Of a stretch of DNA of 64,000 nt, positions 35,148 to 45,600 are shown in pieces. The stretch spans positions 6,360,501 through 6,424,500 of the forward strand of contig NZ_JAUSZA010000001.1 of the NCBI RefSeq assembly GCF_030817215.1, given 5' to 3'. The position numbers and the translations under genes were made by a program. Numbering within the stretch: the stretch's first letter is position 1; the number at the start of each line of letters is the position of its first letter. This stretch comes from Paenibacillus sp. V4I3 (GTDB taxonomy: Bacteria > Bacillota > Bacilli > Paenibacillales > NBRC-103111). The notes beneath the pieces were generated by a model. That model was not told the DNA's origin, did not search any database, and saw nothing but the letters and a program-made list of their open reading frames with translations.

Positions 35148-37562
35148 ATGAAGAAAAAAGGTTTGGTCGCCGGTCTCTTGCTTTCCGCTACAATCTTAAC
35201 GTCCGCAGTTGCTCCCGCTGCCACTAACGCCGATCAGGAACCTGTGATCCGGTTTGAGGGCCAGCCGATAGCTTTCTCGCTGCAGCCTAAATTAATGGAC
35301 GGTATTCTGATGGCGTCTGTTCGGGATCTGGCAAAGGCTTTAAGCATGGAAGTGACATGGAATGAAGCAGAGCGGCTTGCGGTTGTTACTGGTAACGGGT
35401 ACGAGCTGAAGCTGCCATTGAATTCGGATTATGCCTACGTGAACGGTAAAGCAAACACCATTTACGGCAGCACGCAAATGGTTGATGGTTCTACTTACGT
35501 TCCTCTACGCTTCTTTATGGAAAGCGCAAATCATGTTGTTCGCTGGGATTCGGCCACCAGCACAGTAAACGTCACGAAACAGGCTGACAGCTTGCCTGTA
35601 GTCGGTACCTATGACCACTTGGTCACACTTTTGACGCAAAATGAAAGCAGTGGATCCGCCAGAGTTAGTTTACTAACCAAAGAAGCTAAATCTGAATCCT
35701 TCGGTAAAGCTTCGGCTCCAACAAGTGACTTTGTTTCTGTTGAAGTCCAAGATTCGGCCAGTGCAGCGGCACCCGGCTACTCCGGCACGAACGTACAAGT
35801 GCAAGGCGTGGATGAATCCGATGTCGTCAAGACAGATGGAACGTACATTTATACGGTAAACAAGCAGCGGATCGTAGTCACTCAGGCTTATCCCGCCGAC
35901 CAGATGAAAGTGCTGAGCATTCTCGATTTCCCGGGAAATCAAGACACTCAGTTCCAGCCAAGTGAAATCTACGTGGACGACAAGCATCTGATCGTGCTTG
36001 GTAATTCTTATCAGAACTATAAACCGGTCCCTTATAACGGGGCAGGCGGCGTCACAGAGAAGAAAATGATCCTGCCTATGAGGTCCCAGGGAACCGCGAA
36101 GGTTATCGTTTACGACCTCACCGACCGGAGCAGCTTGAAGCTTCTGAAGGAAGCTGAGCTTGAAGGAAACTACGTTTCTTCCCGCAAAATCGGATCGTCG
36201 CTCTATTTTATCTCCAATAAGTACGTGAATTACTACCAATACCGGGAAATGGCGGATAAGGAAGAAGCGAAGACCGGGCTAGCTCCTGCTTATCGAGATT
36301 CGGCGGCAGGCGACTCCTTTACCTCTATTCCGCTCAATCAGGTCTATTACTTGCCGAAAGCCCTGGATCCTAACTATGTGCTCATCGGAGGCATCAACCT
36401 GAATGAATTGAAGCAGACGATGAATGTCACTTCTTACCTCGGCTCAGGCCAGAACGTGTACGCATCCGAAGAGAACTTATATATGGCCGTAACGAATTAT
36501 GAACAGATGGGAATCCAACCAATGAGGATGCCTGCTGGTGATCCTGCTCAAGGCATACGAATCGGCGAGCCGAATGGATCCAGCCAACCTTATGAGCTTC
36601 CTAAGCAGGAAACGATTATTTATCAATTCGGGCTGAACGCAGGTAAAGCAGCGTACAAGAATACAGGCAAAGTGCCCGGACGCTTGCTCAATCAATTTTC
36701 CATGGATGAGCATAACGGCTACTTCCGGCTTGCTACAACTACAGGCGAAATGGGTCGGACGGATGAGGGGATTTCGAAGAACCATGTTTTCATACTTGAC
36801 ACGAACCTGAAAGAGAAAGGCAAGATCGAAAACATCGCTCCAGGAGAGCGGATTTACTCCACCCGCTTCATGGGCGACCGGGCTTACATGGTTACTTTTA
36901 AGAACACCGATCCGCTATTCGTCATGGATTTAAAGGATCCCGCTGAGCCGAAATTGTTAGGCGCGTTGAAGATTCCTGGCTACAGCGATTATCTGCATCC
37001 TTATGATGAAAACCATATTATCGGCTTCGGGAAAGATACAATCGAGGTCGACATCAAAAATCCGAATGGACCGCAGTCCATTGCTTATTACCAAGGCATG
37101 AAAGTGGCGCTGTTCGATGTAACCGATGTGAATAATCCGAAGGAGAAATTTAAGGAGCTGATCGGGGACCGCGGTACGGATTCCGAGCTGCTGCACAATC
37201 ACCGTGCATTGCTCTTTAACAAGGAAAAAAATCTACTTTCCTTCCCAGTTAACGTAATGAAAATCGACCCCAATCAGACGACAAACAATCCGAAGATGCC
37301 TGCTAGCGCATACGGCAATTTTGCTTTCCAAGGCGCGTACGTCTACAACCTTGACTTGGAAAAAGGCTTCCAGTTCCGCGGCGGCATTACCCATCTTACT
37401 CAGGAAGATCTGCAAAAAGCCGGGCAATACGTTCATGCCGGCGACAAACAGGTACAGCGCGTTCTTTATATCGGCGATACGCTGTACACCGTCTCTAACG
37501 GATTAATCAAAGCGAACGACCTCAGCACGCTGCACGAAAAGAACTCGGTGATAATTCCGTAG
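35148..37562 (+). CDS. Secreted protein: copper amine oxidase-like N-domain plus beta-propeller
   Basis: A protein of about 804 residues. A signal peptide (MKKKGLVAGLLLSATILTS, with cleavage near APAATNA) precedes a copper-amine-oxidase-N-like module (about residues 30-145, MASVRDLAKALSMEVTWNEAERLAVVTG and STYVPLRFFMESANHVVRWDS). This module is a common surface domain in Paenibacillaceae and lacks any oxidase site. The rest resembles the beta-propeller family PF09826 (TNVQVQGVDESDVVKTDGTYIYTV, YSTRFMGDRAYMVTFKNTDPLFVMDL). ATG 35148 is chosen over 35139 because it lies nine bases after AAAAGG. It is convergent with an MFS gene, six bases away. The function of this family is unknown. Confidence 0.85.
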   Translation: MKKKGLVAGLLLSATILTSAVAPAATNADQEPVIRFEGQPIAFSLQPKLMDGILMASVRDLAKALSMEVTWNEAERLAVVTGNGYELKLPLNSDYAYVNGKANTIYGSTQMVDGSTYVPLRFFMESANHVVRWDSATSTVNVTKQADSLPVVGTYDHLVTLLTQNESSGSARVSLLTKEAKSESFGKASAPTSDFVSVEVQDSASAAAPGYSGTNVQVQGVDESDVVKTDGTYIYTVNKQRIVVTQAYPADQMKVLSILDFPGNQDTQFQPSEIYVDDKHLIVLGNSYQNYKPVPYNGAGGVTEKKMILPMRSQGTAKVIVYDLTDRSSLKLLKEAELEGNYVSSRKIGSSLYFISNKYVNYYQYREMADKEEAKTGLAPAYRDSAAGDSFTSIPLNQVYYLPKALDPNYVLIGGINLNELKQTMNVTSYLGSGQNVYASEENLYMAVTNYEQMGIQPMRMPAGDPAQGIRIGEPNGSSQPYELPKQETIIYQFGLNAGKAAYKNTGKVPGRLLNQFSMDEHNGYFRLATTTGEMGRTDEGISKNHVFILDTNLKEKGKIENIAPGERIYSTRFMGDRAYMVTFKNTDPLFVMDLKDPAEPKLLGALKIPGYSDYLHPYDENHIIGFGKDTIEVDIKNPNGPQSIAYYQGMKVALFDVTDVNNPKEKFKELIGDRGTDSELLHNHRALLFNKEKNLLSFPVNVMKIDPNQTTNNPKMPASAYGNFAFQGAYVYNLDLEKGFQFRGGITHLTQEDLQKAGQYVHAGDKQVQRVLYIGDTLYTVSNGLIKANDLSTLHEKNSVIIP

Positions 37563-37568
37563 TCCTTT

Positions 37569-38786
37569 TCACGTGTCGCTAGTGATCGGTTGCCGGACGT
37601 CCATTGATTTTCGTTTGGCAAGGAACAATGTCAAGATCCCGCTTGATATGGTAATTATGGCGAGCGTCAGTAAGAATGTGGAGATCCCGAACCAATCGAG
37701 ACAAGCGCCGGTCGCAAGCAGTGAAATCTGGAACATGACGCGGTCAAGCATTCCTCGAAATGAGAAAAAGCGTCCTTGTGCTTCTTTGGGCACTTTGATT
37801 TGGAATAGTGTCGATACCATCGGAAAGAAAAAAGCGACTGCGCAACCGAACATAACGAAAGAGCCGAGAACCGCATAGCTGCTCTCGCTGAAGGACATTC
37901 CTGCAAAAGAAAGCGCAAATAATAACATGAACAGCGTAGAGCTGGTTACCAGATTCCGCATGCCGATCACACGCTTTGCGAATAAGCCTGCAATCAAAAT
38001 GCTAGTGCCTTCTAAAGAATAGATCCAGCCCATCAGTTCCGGTTTGTGCTGGATTTGACTAAACTTCAGTACAAGTAAATTAAAACCGCCTAGAAATAAG
38101 GTAATAACCCCGCTATTGATAAGTGCGATGAATATAGACGGTTCTGCTCGAATGAGTGGAAACAACTCCGTAAAGCGGATTTTCTCTTTCTTTCTTGCAG
38201 CCACGGAATCCGCAGTATTGGGAATCCTCAACTGCGTAATGAGCATCACGAGGATGACGTAAAAAACAAGCGACAGCGCATAAACCGTGTACAAATTCAT
38301 CATGGATACTAATATGCCTGCTGCAGCAGTGCCGCCTATTCTTGCTACAGTAATCACGTTAAAGTTTACACTGTTGGCCTTAAGCAGCTCGGAGGCTGGA
38401 ACGACGGAAGGCAGCGCTGCTTGCACAGTAGGCATATAAACAGTAGCTGCTACTTGCATGATGACGACGGACAACAGCATGATGGCGACGGATTGGTACT
38501 GTATGGCCGCAAACATGACAATCGGAGCCAGACAACGAACAAGCCCTGATATAAGCAATATTTTTTTCTTATCATAGCGGTCTGCCCACACCCCGGCTTG
38601 CGGCGAAATGAGTACACCGAGAAATAAACCGCACATCAGGATCAAGCTCTTGCCTAAATCAGACGGAACGTGGCTTTGCATAAATTGCAAATTGGCAATG
38701 ATGCTTGTCCAAATACCTGCGCCTTGAATGGCTTCTCCGATCATCATGAAAACAAATGTCCGATTCCGAAGTAACGAATGATTCAT
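37569..38786 (-). CDS. MFS transporter, multidrug/macrolide efflux-like
   Basis: A 405-residue, twelve-helix major facilitator. The start MNHSLLRNRTFVFMMIGEAIQGAGIWTS and the loop 2-3 motif SPQAGVWADRYDKKKILLISG match the MFS_3 (enterobactin exporter/MefA-like) branch that usually exports drugs or siderophores. Two halves with loop AARKKEKIRFTELFPLIRAEP in the middle are complete. Its promoter (TAGACA, 18 bases, TATAAT) is flanked by an inverted repeat TTCGTGT-N13-ACACGAA, suggesting a dedicated repressor that is not encoded beside it. Confidence 0.86.
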   Translation of the reverse strand: MNHSLLRNRTFVFMMIGEAIQGAGIWTSIIANLQFMQSHVPSDLGKSLILMCGLFLGVLISPQAGVWADRYDKKKILLISGLVRCLAPIVMFAAIQYQSVAIMLLSVVIMQVAATVYMPTVQAALPSVVPASELLKANSVNFNVITVARIGGTAAAGILVSMMNLYTVYALSLVFYVILVMLITQLRIPNTADSVAARKKEKIRFTELFPLIRAEPSIFIALINSGVITLFLGGFNLLVLKFSQIQHKPELMGWIYSLEGTSILIAGLFAKRVIGMRNLVTSSTLFMLLFALSFAGMSFSESSYAVLGSFVMFGCAVAFFFPMVSTLFQIKVPKEAQGRFFSFRGMLDRVMFQISLLATGACLDWFGISTFLLTLAIITISSGILTLFLAKRKSMDVRQPITSDT

Positions 38787-38826
38787 ACCTAATCTCCAAT
38801 CTAAATGTGATACTCAGAATCTTCCA

Positions 38827-38868
38827 ATTATAGCACGTACGTTCGTGTGGTGTCTATTAGAACACGAA
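38827..38868 (-). promoter_or_regulatory. Promoter with inverted repeat upstream of the MFS gene
   Basis: On the minus strand TAGACA (38851-38856) and TATAAT (38827-38832) are 18 bases apart. TTCGTGT (38842-38848) and ACACGAA (38862-38868) form an inverted repeat that encloses the -35 box, as expected for a repressor site. Confidence 0.6.
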
Positions 38869-38932
38869 GCCGATCTCCTGACAAAGTACGAGCGATGGCG
38901 ATACGCTGTTGCTACCTTCACACCAACACAAA

Positions 38933-38974
38933 AAGCAAGCCTAATCCGCGAGTGACCACGGATTAAGCTTGCTT
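38933..38974 (-). terminator. Terminator of the third Lpl-type importer operon
   Basis: Minus strand AAGCAAGCTTAATCCG pairs with CGGATTAGGCTTGCTT and runs into TTTGTG. It lies about 75 bases after the binding-protein stop at 39050. Confidence 0.8.
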
Positions 38975-39049
38975 CCCCATTGCATAATCAACAATAATAA
39001 CCTGCAAAGCTCCTTATTAGAGCTGTGTCCTCGTCAGACGTACATTCCG

Positions 39050-40687
39050 CTACCGTTTCAAATACCGATTGTAGGAATCTTGGTAAATCTTTGTTGCTTG
39101 ATCAATGCCCATCCCCTGTATCGTCTTAACAAATTTATCATATTCGGTCATCGGCGTTTTCCCCATGATGAAACTGGTTTGCATCTCGTTTATGTAGGTG
39201 TTGACCTGACCCATAACGGAAGCAATGGTCTTCGATTCATCTTCGGTTGTTCGAATGGCCGGCAGCGTCAGTGATGAGTTGCCTTTCATCCATTCCGCAT
39301 TTGCGTCCTTTTGTCCTTGAAAGGTCATCAGGGCGTCTAAATATTTGCTATCCTGATTGATCGGTCCATCCATAATCGACAACGAGTAAGTCGCAAGAGC
39401 TTGGTCGTAGGTTAAGCCTTTCGGGTTTTTCAAAATTTTGTCCGTAAACTTGATCGCATTGCCATCTTTCGTGTAGCTATCACCTTCAATTCCAAAATTA
39501 AACAAATCGTGTCCTTGCTGGCTATAGTTAAAGTCCATCCATTGCACGAGATACTTGATTTTATCCGCTTTGGCGCTGGATGTTATCGCTTCACCATACG
39601 AAAGTACTTTCTGGTTCAACGAGAACGTAGCGTATGTCTTGCCGTCTGGTCCTTTCGGCCATGGAGCGCCGGTAAGATCGAATTTGGCATCTTTCATCAG
39701 GTTGAAATATTTGGCCATACCGCTGAAAACGCCGCCATAAAAGGAACCGGCCACATTGTTCGTGACCTTATAGTCAAATGCTTTGCCGTCATTGGTCATG
39801 ATTTCCGGATCGATTAAGCCTTCCGCGTACCATTTCTTCATCGTTTCCACGAAGTTCTTGTATTCCGGCTGAAGCGGACCGAAGGCAACCTTCCCGTCTT
39901 TCATTTCAAAACCGCCAAGAACGCCGAAGCCAGGTGAAAAATCTAACAACTTCGTCAGGTTGCCGGGACCCCAATTGCCGGTAAAAGGCAGTTCATCCGG
40001 CTTGCCGTTTCCATTCGGATCTTTCTCTTTGAAGGCTTTAAGTACGGTATACCACTCATCTATCGTTGTAGGTGTTTTCAGATTTAACTTTTCTAACCAA
40101 TCTTTTCTCAAAATTAATCCAGAGGTTCCATTCAATTTAATCGCATCGAGTTTCAATAAAGGAAACATAAAGATGGTACCGTCATCCAACGAGATTTGCT
40201 TCTTCACATCCGGATCGGAGTTGATTATTTTTTTGAGATTAGGCGCATATTGATCGATGTAATCATTTAATTTAATAATTCTGCCGTCGGCCAGCATCTT
40301 TTCCGGACCGCCTGACGCATCGTTCCAGTTATAGTAAATAATATCCGGCAAGTCTTTGCTGGCAATCAACAGATTGAATTGGTCCTTTTGCTGACCGAGC
40401 GGTGGATGCGTGAAATTAACCTTCATTCCCGTCAATTCTTCTTTTTTCTTGTAAGCAGCTATTTCGCCGAAGTTTGCCAAAGAAGCGGTAAGCTTAGGAT
40501 CGTTCGCCCGCCAGTAGTTGATGGTTAAAGGATCTTTCGTAATCGGCAAGGGGATCTCGGCCAAAGCTTTCTCCTTCACATCTGCGGGTTTCAGGGTACT
40601 TGGGCTTTCACCCGACTTTGAACACCCTGCAACCACACTTGCTGTAAAAATCACACTGCATAAGATGGGAACTATTTTCTTTTTCAT
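39050..40687 (-). CDS. Extracellular sugar-binding lipoprotein (LplA-like), near RG lyase
   Basis: A 545-residue solute-binding protein with signal peptide MKKKIVPILCSVIFTAS and lipobox VVAGC. The body has INYWRANDPKLTASLANFGE, LLIASKDLPDIIYYNW, FKEKDPNGNGKPDELPFTGN and an ending EYDKFVKTIQGMGIDQATKIYQDSYNRY typical of large LplA-class proteins. It is the third gene of a permease-permease-binding protein operon lying directly downstream of the rhamnogalacturonan lyase gene. Unsaturated rhamnogalacturonan oligosaccharides are the obvious candidate substrate, in analogy to B. subtilis YesO and Lpl systems. Confidence 0.88.
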   Translation of the reverse strand: MKKKIVPILCSVIFTASVVAGCSKSGESPSTLKPADVKEKALAEIPLPITKDPLTINYWRANDPKLTASLANFGEIAAYKKKEELTGMKVNFTHPPLGQQKDQFNLLIASKDLPDIIYYNWNDASGGPEKMLADGRIIKLNDYIDQYAPNLKKIINSDPDVKKQISLDDGTIFMFPLLKLDAIKLNGTSGLILRKDWLEKLNLKTPTTIDEWYTVLKAFKEKDPNGNGKPDELPFTGNWGPGNLTKLLDFSPGFGVLGGFEMKDGKVAFGPLQPEYKNFVETMKKWYAEGLIDPEIMTNDGKAFDYKVTNNVAGSFYGGVFSGMAKYFNLMKDAKFDLTGAPWPKGPDGKTYATFSLNQKVLSYGEAITSSAKADKIKYLVQWMDFNYSQQGHDLFNFGIEGDSYTKDGNAIKFTDKILKNPKGLTYDQALATYSLSIMDGPINQDSKYLDALMTFQGQKDANAEWMKGNSSLTLPAIRTTEDESKTIASVMGQVNTYINEMQTSFIMGKTPMTEYDKFVKTIQGMGIDQATKIYQDSYNRYLKR

Positions 40688-40716
40688 GAAAAGACGCCTC
40701 CTTGAAATTAAGTTTT

Positions 40717-41586
40717 CTATTGTTTGACGGCACCGATTAAGGCACCTTGAACAAAGTACTTTTGGATAAACGGATAAATCATGAGGATAGGCAGGGTGGA
40801 AATAATAATCGTGGCATACTTGATGTTTTCGCCGATCGCAAAGCCCGTATCCGTACCGCCCCCCATTGCTTCCGTACTGTTGCTTAGCAGGATATCTCGC
40901 AGCACGATCTGTATGGGGTATAATTCTTGCTTTCTTAAGTACAGGAGAGGACTCATGAAGTCATTCCAATGATCAACAGCATAATAGAGCGTCATCACGG
41001 CAAGGATTGCCTTGGAAAGTGGTAAAATAATTTTAAATAAAATCGAAAAATCATTAGCCCCATCCAGTTTGGCAGATTCAATTAGGCTTATCGGAATATT
41101 TTCAAAACTGGTTCTCATGATGATAAAATAAAATGTGTTGATGGCCGCAGGAATGATCATAGCCCAACGGGTGTTGACGAGGTCTAAGCTTTGCACCAAC
41201 AAGAAAGTCGGAATCATCCCTCCGCCAAAAAACATGGTGAAGGTGATGATCTTCATGAAAAACTTCCTACCGAATAAATCTGGTCTTGAAAGCGCATAAG
41301 CCGCAAACGATGTCATCAACAGATTAAAAAATGTGCCTACGACAACATAGAACAAGGTGTTCATATAGCCGGTATAGATCTTGGGATTATGAAACACACG
41401 TCCATACGCATCCCACTGAAAGCCTTTCGGCAGCAGCATCAAAGATTGGCTCCTCAAGAGCTCATTGGGATCGCTAACAGAAGAATTGAATACGTATAGG
41501 ATCGGATATACCGATACAAGAATGATCAAGGATAGAACGGTAACATTCATCCAATCAAACAAATGTTCTCCAAATGTTCTTTTCAT
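40717..41586 (-). CDS. Carbohydrate ABC importer permease (LplC/YtcP/YesQ-like)
   Basis: A 289-residue six-helix permease with EAA loop LIESAKLDGANDFSILFKIILPLS and the typical C-terminus KYFVQGALIGAVKQ. It starts 12 bases after the stop of its LplB-like partner and ends 29 bases before the binding-protein gene, so the three are one transcript. By neighbourhood it likely carries rhamnogalacturonan fragments. Confidence 0.9.
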   Translation of the reverse strand: MKRTFGEHLFDWMNVTVLSLIILVSVYPILYVFNSSVSDPNELLRSQSLMLLPKGFQWDAYGRVFHNPKIYTGYMNTLFYVVVGTFFNLLMTSFAAYALSRPDLFGRKFFMKIITFTMFFGGGMIPTFLLVQSLDLVNTRWAMIIPAAINTFYFIIMRTSFENIPISLIESAKLDGANDFSILFKIILPLSKAILAVMTLYYAVDHWNDFMSPLLYLRKQELYPIQIVLRDILLSNSTEAMGGGTDTGFAIGENIKYATIIISTLPILMIYPFIQKYFVQGALIGAVKQ

Positions 41587-41598
41587 ATGTTCACTCCC

Positions 41599-42561
41599 TT
41601 ACCAGAGACTCGTAGCGTTGATTTTTCTGCTGATCGAATTCGCCACAATGAGCAGGGTAAAGTTAATTACGCCATTAAATAGACCGATAGCAGTGGAATA
41701 TGTGTAATTCCCTTCCAGGATACCGGACCTGTATACGAAGGTGGAAATAACGTCAGACGTCTCATAGGTGGGAGCTGTTTGCATAAGTAGAATCTTTTGG
41801 AAATCCGCGTTCATGATAGCCCCGAAACGTAAAATCAACATAATAACGATCGTTGGCGCAATCCCGGGAAGAGTAATATGCAGCAGCTGTTTCCACCTGC
41901 CTGCCCCGTCCATTTTGACCGCTTCGTATAACTGGGAGTCAATATTGCTTAATGCAGCTAGAAAAATAATGGAAGCCCACCCTGCCCCTTGCCATACATT
42001 CGATAAAATATATAGCGGCCTGAACATATCCTTTTCTGCCAGGAACATGACCGGACCCAGATCGAAAAAACTGCGAATGACGTTAAATAAACCACCATCC
42101 AAGGAAGAAAAGGTCTTCAGCATACCGACTACCACGACGACGGAAATGAAGTGCGGTAAATAAGAAACGGTTTGAATGGTCCTTTTAAAAAACTTGCTTC
42201 TAATTTCATTTAATAATAAAGCAAGGATGATGGGTGCCGGGAAGCCGATCAGTATGCTGTACAGGCTTAAGATCAATGTATTTTTTAGCAATCTCCAGAA
42301 ATAGAAGCTCTTGAAAAATAAGATGAAATTATCAAATCCAACCCAAGTGCCAGCTAATATTCCTTTTGTTGGGCTGTAGCTTTTATGAAAAGCCATCAGC
42401 AAACCATACATTGGTCCATAACTAAAGGTTAAGTAGTAGGCGAGCACTGGAATCAACATAATGTACAAATATTTGTTCCGCTGCCATTCCTTCTTCAAGA
42501 AGGAGAACCTGATACTTCGGCTCTCTACAGCCTTTGCTGCCAACTGATGATTGACTTCCAT
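41599..42561 (-). CDS. Carbohydrate ABC importer permease (LplB/YesP-like)
   Basis: A 320-residue permease with a long polar N-tail, the start helix LYIMLIPVLAYYLTFSYGPMYGLLMAFHKS and EAA loop QLYEAVKMDGAGRWKQLLHITLPGI. AAGGAGGATCAGAG precedes the ATG. It is first in the importer operon, and a terminator at 42623-42659 separates it from the rhamnogalacturonan lyase gene. Only about 60 bases are left for a promoter; I found no convincing boxes there. Confidence 0.9.
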   Translation of the reverse strand: MEVNHQLAAKAVESRSIRFSFLKKEWQRNKYLYIMLIPVLAYYLTFSYGPMYGLLMAFHKSYSPTKGILAGTWVGFDNFILFFKSFYFWRLLKNTLILSLYSILIGFPAPIILALLLNEIRSKFFKRTIQTVSYLPHFISVVVVVGMLKTFSSLDGGLFNVIRSFFDLGPVMFLAEKDMFRPLYILSNVWQGAGWASIIFLAALSNIDSQLYEAVKMDGAGRWKQLLHITLPGIAPTIVIMLILRFGAIMNADFQKILLMQTAPTYETSDVISTFVYRSGILEGNYTYSTAIGLFNGVINFTLLIVANSISRKINATSLW

Positions 42562-42622
42562 TCTCTGATCCTCCTTACACGATTGAGAATTAATGCCACT
42601 TTTTGGGTGAGAAGTTAAACAA

Positions 42623-42659
42623 AAAGCTCACCGAATCCGCCTTGGATTCGGCGAGCTTT
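42623..42659 (-). terminator. Terminator of the rhamnogalacturonan lyase gene
   Basis: Minus strand AAAGCTCGCCGAATCC pairs with GGATTCGGTGAGCTTT (one mismatch) and is followed by TTGTTTAAC. It starts 14 bases after the lyase stop codon. Confidence 0.85.
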
Positions 42660-42672
42660 CTTCCTGACATCA

Positions 42673-45600
42673 TTATTTGCCGGATGAATGTTGAGAAACT
42701 AAAACGGCGGCTGTTTGGGTCGTTGTGTTTCCTGCTAAGTCAACAGCTGTATAAGTGATGGTGTATATGCGCCCATCTCCTTTACCTGATCTTTCAGCAC
42801 GAAGCATGAATTCAGTATCCAATGTGCCGATCTGCTCGCCTTGAATGTCAACGGGCGTATCTCCATCACCTAACCCATTATCAGGCTCGTTGCTTGTGAT
42901 GGATGTAAGTACGATGGAGGAGACTCCACTGTGGCTATCATTGGCGCTAACAGTCGCATTCACGGGAATTATTTGGTGATTTGGCGGCCACAAAGCAGTT
43001 TGATCCAAGACCAGATGTAATGTAGGTGCCGTTTTGTCTATTTTCACGATTACTGTATGTGGAGATTCAGCGTTACCTTTCTTGTCAACGCTCCAGTAAG
43101 AGAGAGTGTGCGTTCCCTCTACTGTGAGGATAATGGAAGTGCCTTGCTGCTCTGCACCGCCATCTACCGTGTAGTAGGTGCCTGCTACGCCGGCTACGCT
43201 GTCACTAACTTTTAGCGTTACCGTTACGTCTTTGTTCACCCAGCCCTCAGGCGCATCATCAGTAGTCACTGGCGGTAATACAGGTGCCGGCTCGTTCACA
43301 ATCGTAAGATGCGGAGCAGCCGGTTCCTCCATGCCACTTCCAAGATAGAAGCTTGTATGAGGCGGTTGGTTGTATCCGGTATTTTGCCAAGCGACCCCTA
43401 AGCGGTAAATCGGATCATGCATCAGTGTACGAAGTCGTGTATTGGTCAAAGTGGTAGTTGTATAAATGCGTAATTCTGAGCTGTCTGTGTTTCTCCATAC
43501 AATTTCTTCACGCCAATCGCCGAACAGGTCGGCCTGCAGGTTCGGTGTCGCTTTTGTTCCGTTGTTTGACAACGCCTCTTCAGCTGTAAACAATCGGTTC
43601 GTCGTATGGTTTACATAGTCCCATTTATCAACATGGTTGGCGTCCAACAGTTCGCGGTTCAGGTCGCCGTCCCACCAGATGCCGAAGTTCGTGGAGCCAG
43701 GAATGGTTGTGCTGATCAATTCACCTTTGGCGCTGTAAAGACCTGAGAGAGGAATATGCTGAGCATTCGTTATTGTTGCAGCCCATACTTCTTCACCCAA
43801 GTAGTTCGGATCGATGTCTGCTGACATGCCGCGTCCGGTATCAATTCCCGTCCAAACGCCCCAAAGAATTTCGCCCGTTTTCGCATCCCGAAAGTCTAGC
43901 CCATAAGGAGAATCTAGATGCTCATGCACATTAAAGAATTCTAGCCCCGGTCTAGAAGGGTCCAGGTCACCTAGATGCTGCGCGTCCCCGTGACCGAGTC
44001 CGGTGTTGTAGAGCGGTGTACCATCATCATCGATGGCCATGGCCCCGAACGTGATCTCATCCTTGCCGTCGCCATCTACGTCGCCGATGGACAAGTTATG
44101 ATCTCCTTGTGCTGTATAAGCTGCGCCAAGACCTTCATCATTCGTATCGAAACGCCATTTTTTCGTCAATGCGCCATTCTTGTAATCGTAAGCTACAATC
44201 ACCGTTCTCGTATAATAGCCACGGCTGACAATCAAGCTCGGATGCTCGCCATCAAGGTAAGCAACTGCTGCCAGGAAACGGTCCACCCGGTTGCCATAAA
44301 GGTCGCCCCAATCCGAAACGACTCCGCGAGGCGGATCGTAATCCGTCGTTGCGATTGCTTTTCCGGTCAAACCATTAAAAACGGTTAAGTATTCAGATCC
44401 TTCCAGCACATAACCACTGCTGTTCCGGTGATCGGCTGTTGCATCACCAATAGCAATGCCTGTTCCGTCAATCGTGCCATCGGCTGTTTTGAACGTGACT
44501 TCCGCTTTGCCGTCGCCATCCAGATCATAGACCTGGAACTGCGTGTAATGCGCTCCAGCGCGAATGTTCGGTCCAAGGTCGATACGCCACAGGCGAGTAC
44601 CGTCCATCTTGTAGGCATCGATGTAAACGTTGCCGGTATATCCAGCCTGAGAGTTATCTTTGGAGTTGGACGGATCCCACTTCACGATCAACTCGTACGT
44701 GCCGTCGCCATCCACATCGCCGACACTGGTGTCGTTCGCGCTGTAGTTATAGGCTTCTCCGGATTTCGTGATGCCGCCCTCCGGCTTCTGGAGTGGTATG
44801 GCCATATCATTGTTTTGCCATACAGATGCTTCTTTCGAAGCCACTTTCTCACTACCGCCGATAACGGTTTTCAGAAGATAAACAGACGTATCCGATCCCG
44901 CTTCATCGAGCAGATTTGTTGCGCCTGTAATCGGTTCTGCGTTTACTTTGACACCGCTGCGGTACAGATTGAATGCGATATTAGATGGGTCTGTGCCAAG
45001 CATTTTCCAGCCTACATAGACACCATTATCCTGTTTGACCGCTACAAGCGCGCGATCGAGATATTCAGCTTGCCGATTCAGTACGGTTACGACTGGCGTT
45101 GCCAGCGTTTCGGACTGCCCGGATACTCCGCCTGCGCTTACGGCTGAAACTTTGTAATAGTAAGGGATCGTCGTAAGCACTGACGTATCTGTATAGCTGG
45201 ATTGACTGGCTTTGCCAATCAACTCAAAGGTGCCATTGTTAGACTCAGCACGGTAAATGTTATACGTTTTGGCTCCTGCGACCGCATCCCAGCTGATGGT
45301 AAGATCGTTCTTGTTCACCGTTCCCACGTGAAGATTGACAGGTATTGCAGGAATTGGAACATTGGGATCAATCATGGATACTGTGAGAGATGTGGATGGA
45401 CCGGTTTCCGTTGAGGCCAAGTCCACTGTTGTCACTTGGTATACGTACTCCATCCCCACATCAACGGTGCTATCAACGTAAGCGCTCGTTGTTGAGCTGC
45501 CCAGCAGCTGGAATTTCGACGTACCGCTAACCTTGCGGTAAACATTATATTTCGCGACGTCCTCTACCCCGGTCCACGACAGAGAAACGGAAGGACTTTC

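Noticed and set aside
35673-36239. 188-codon minus-strand frame opposite the beta-propeller gene
   Set aside because: Overlaps a well supported signal-peptide protein and shows no family motif.
44428-45147. 239-codon plus-strand frame inside the rhamnogalacturonan lyase gene
   Set aside because: It lies wholly antisense to a well supported PL11 domain, has no ribosome site and no recognisable motif.
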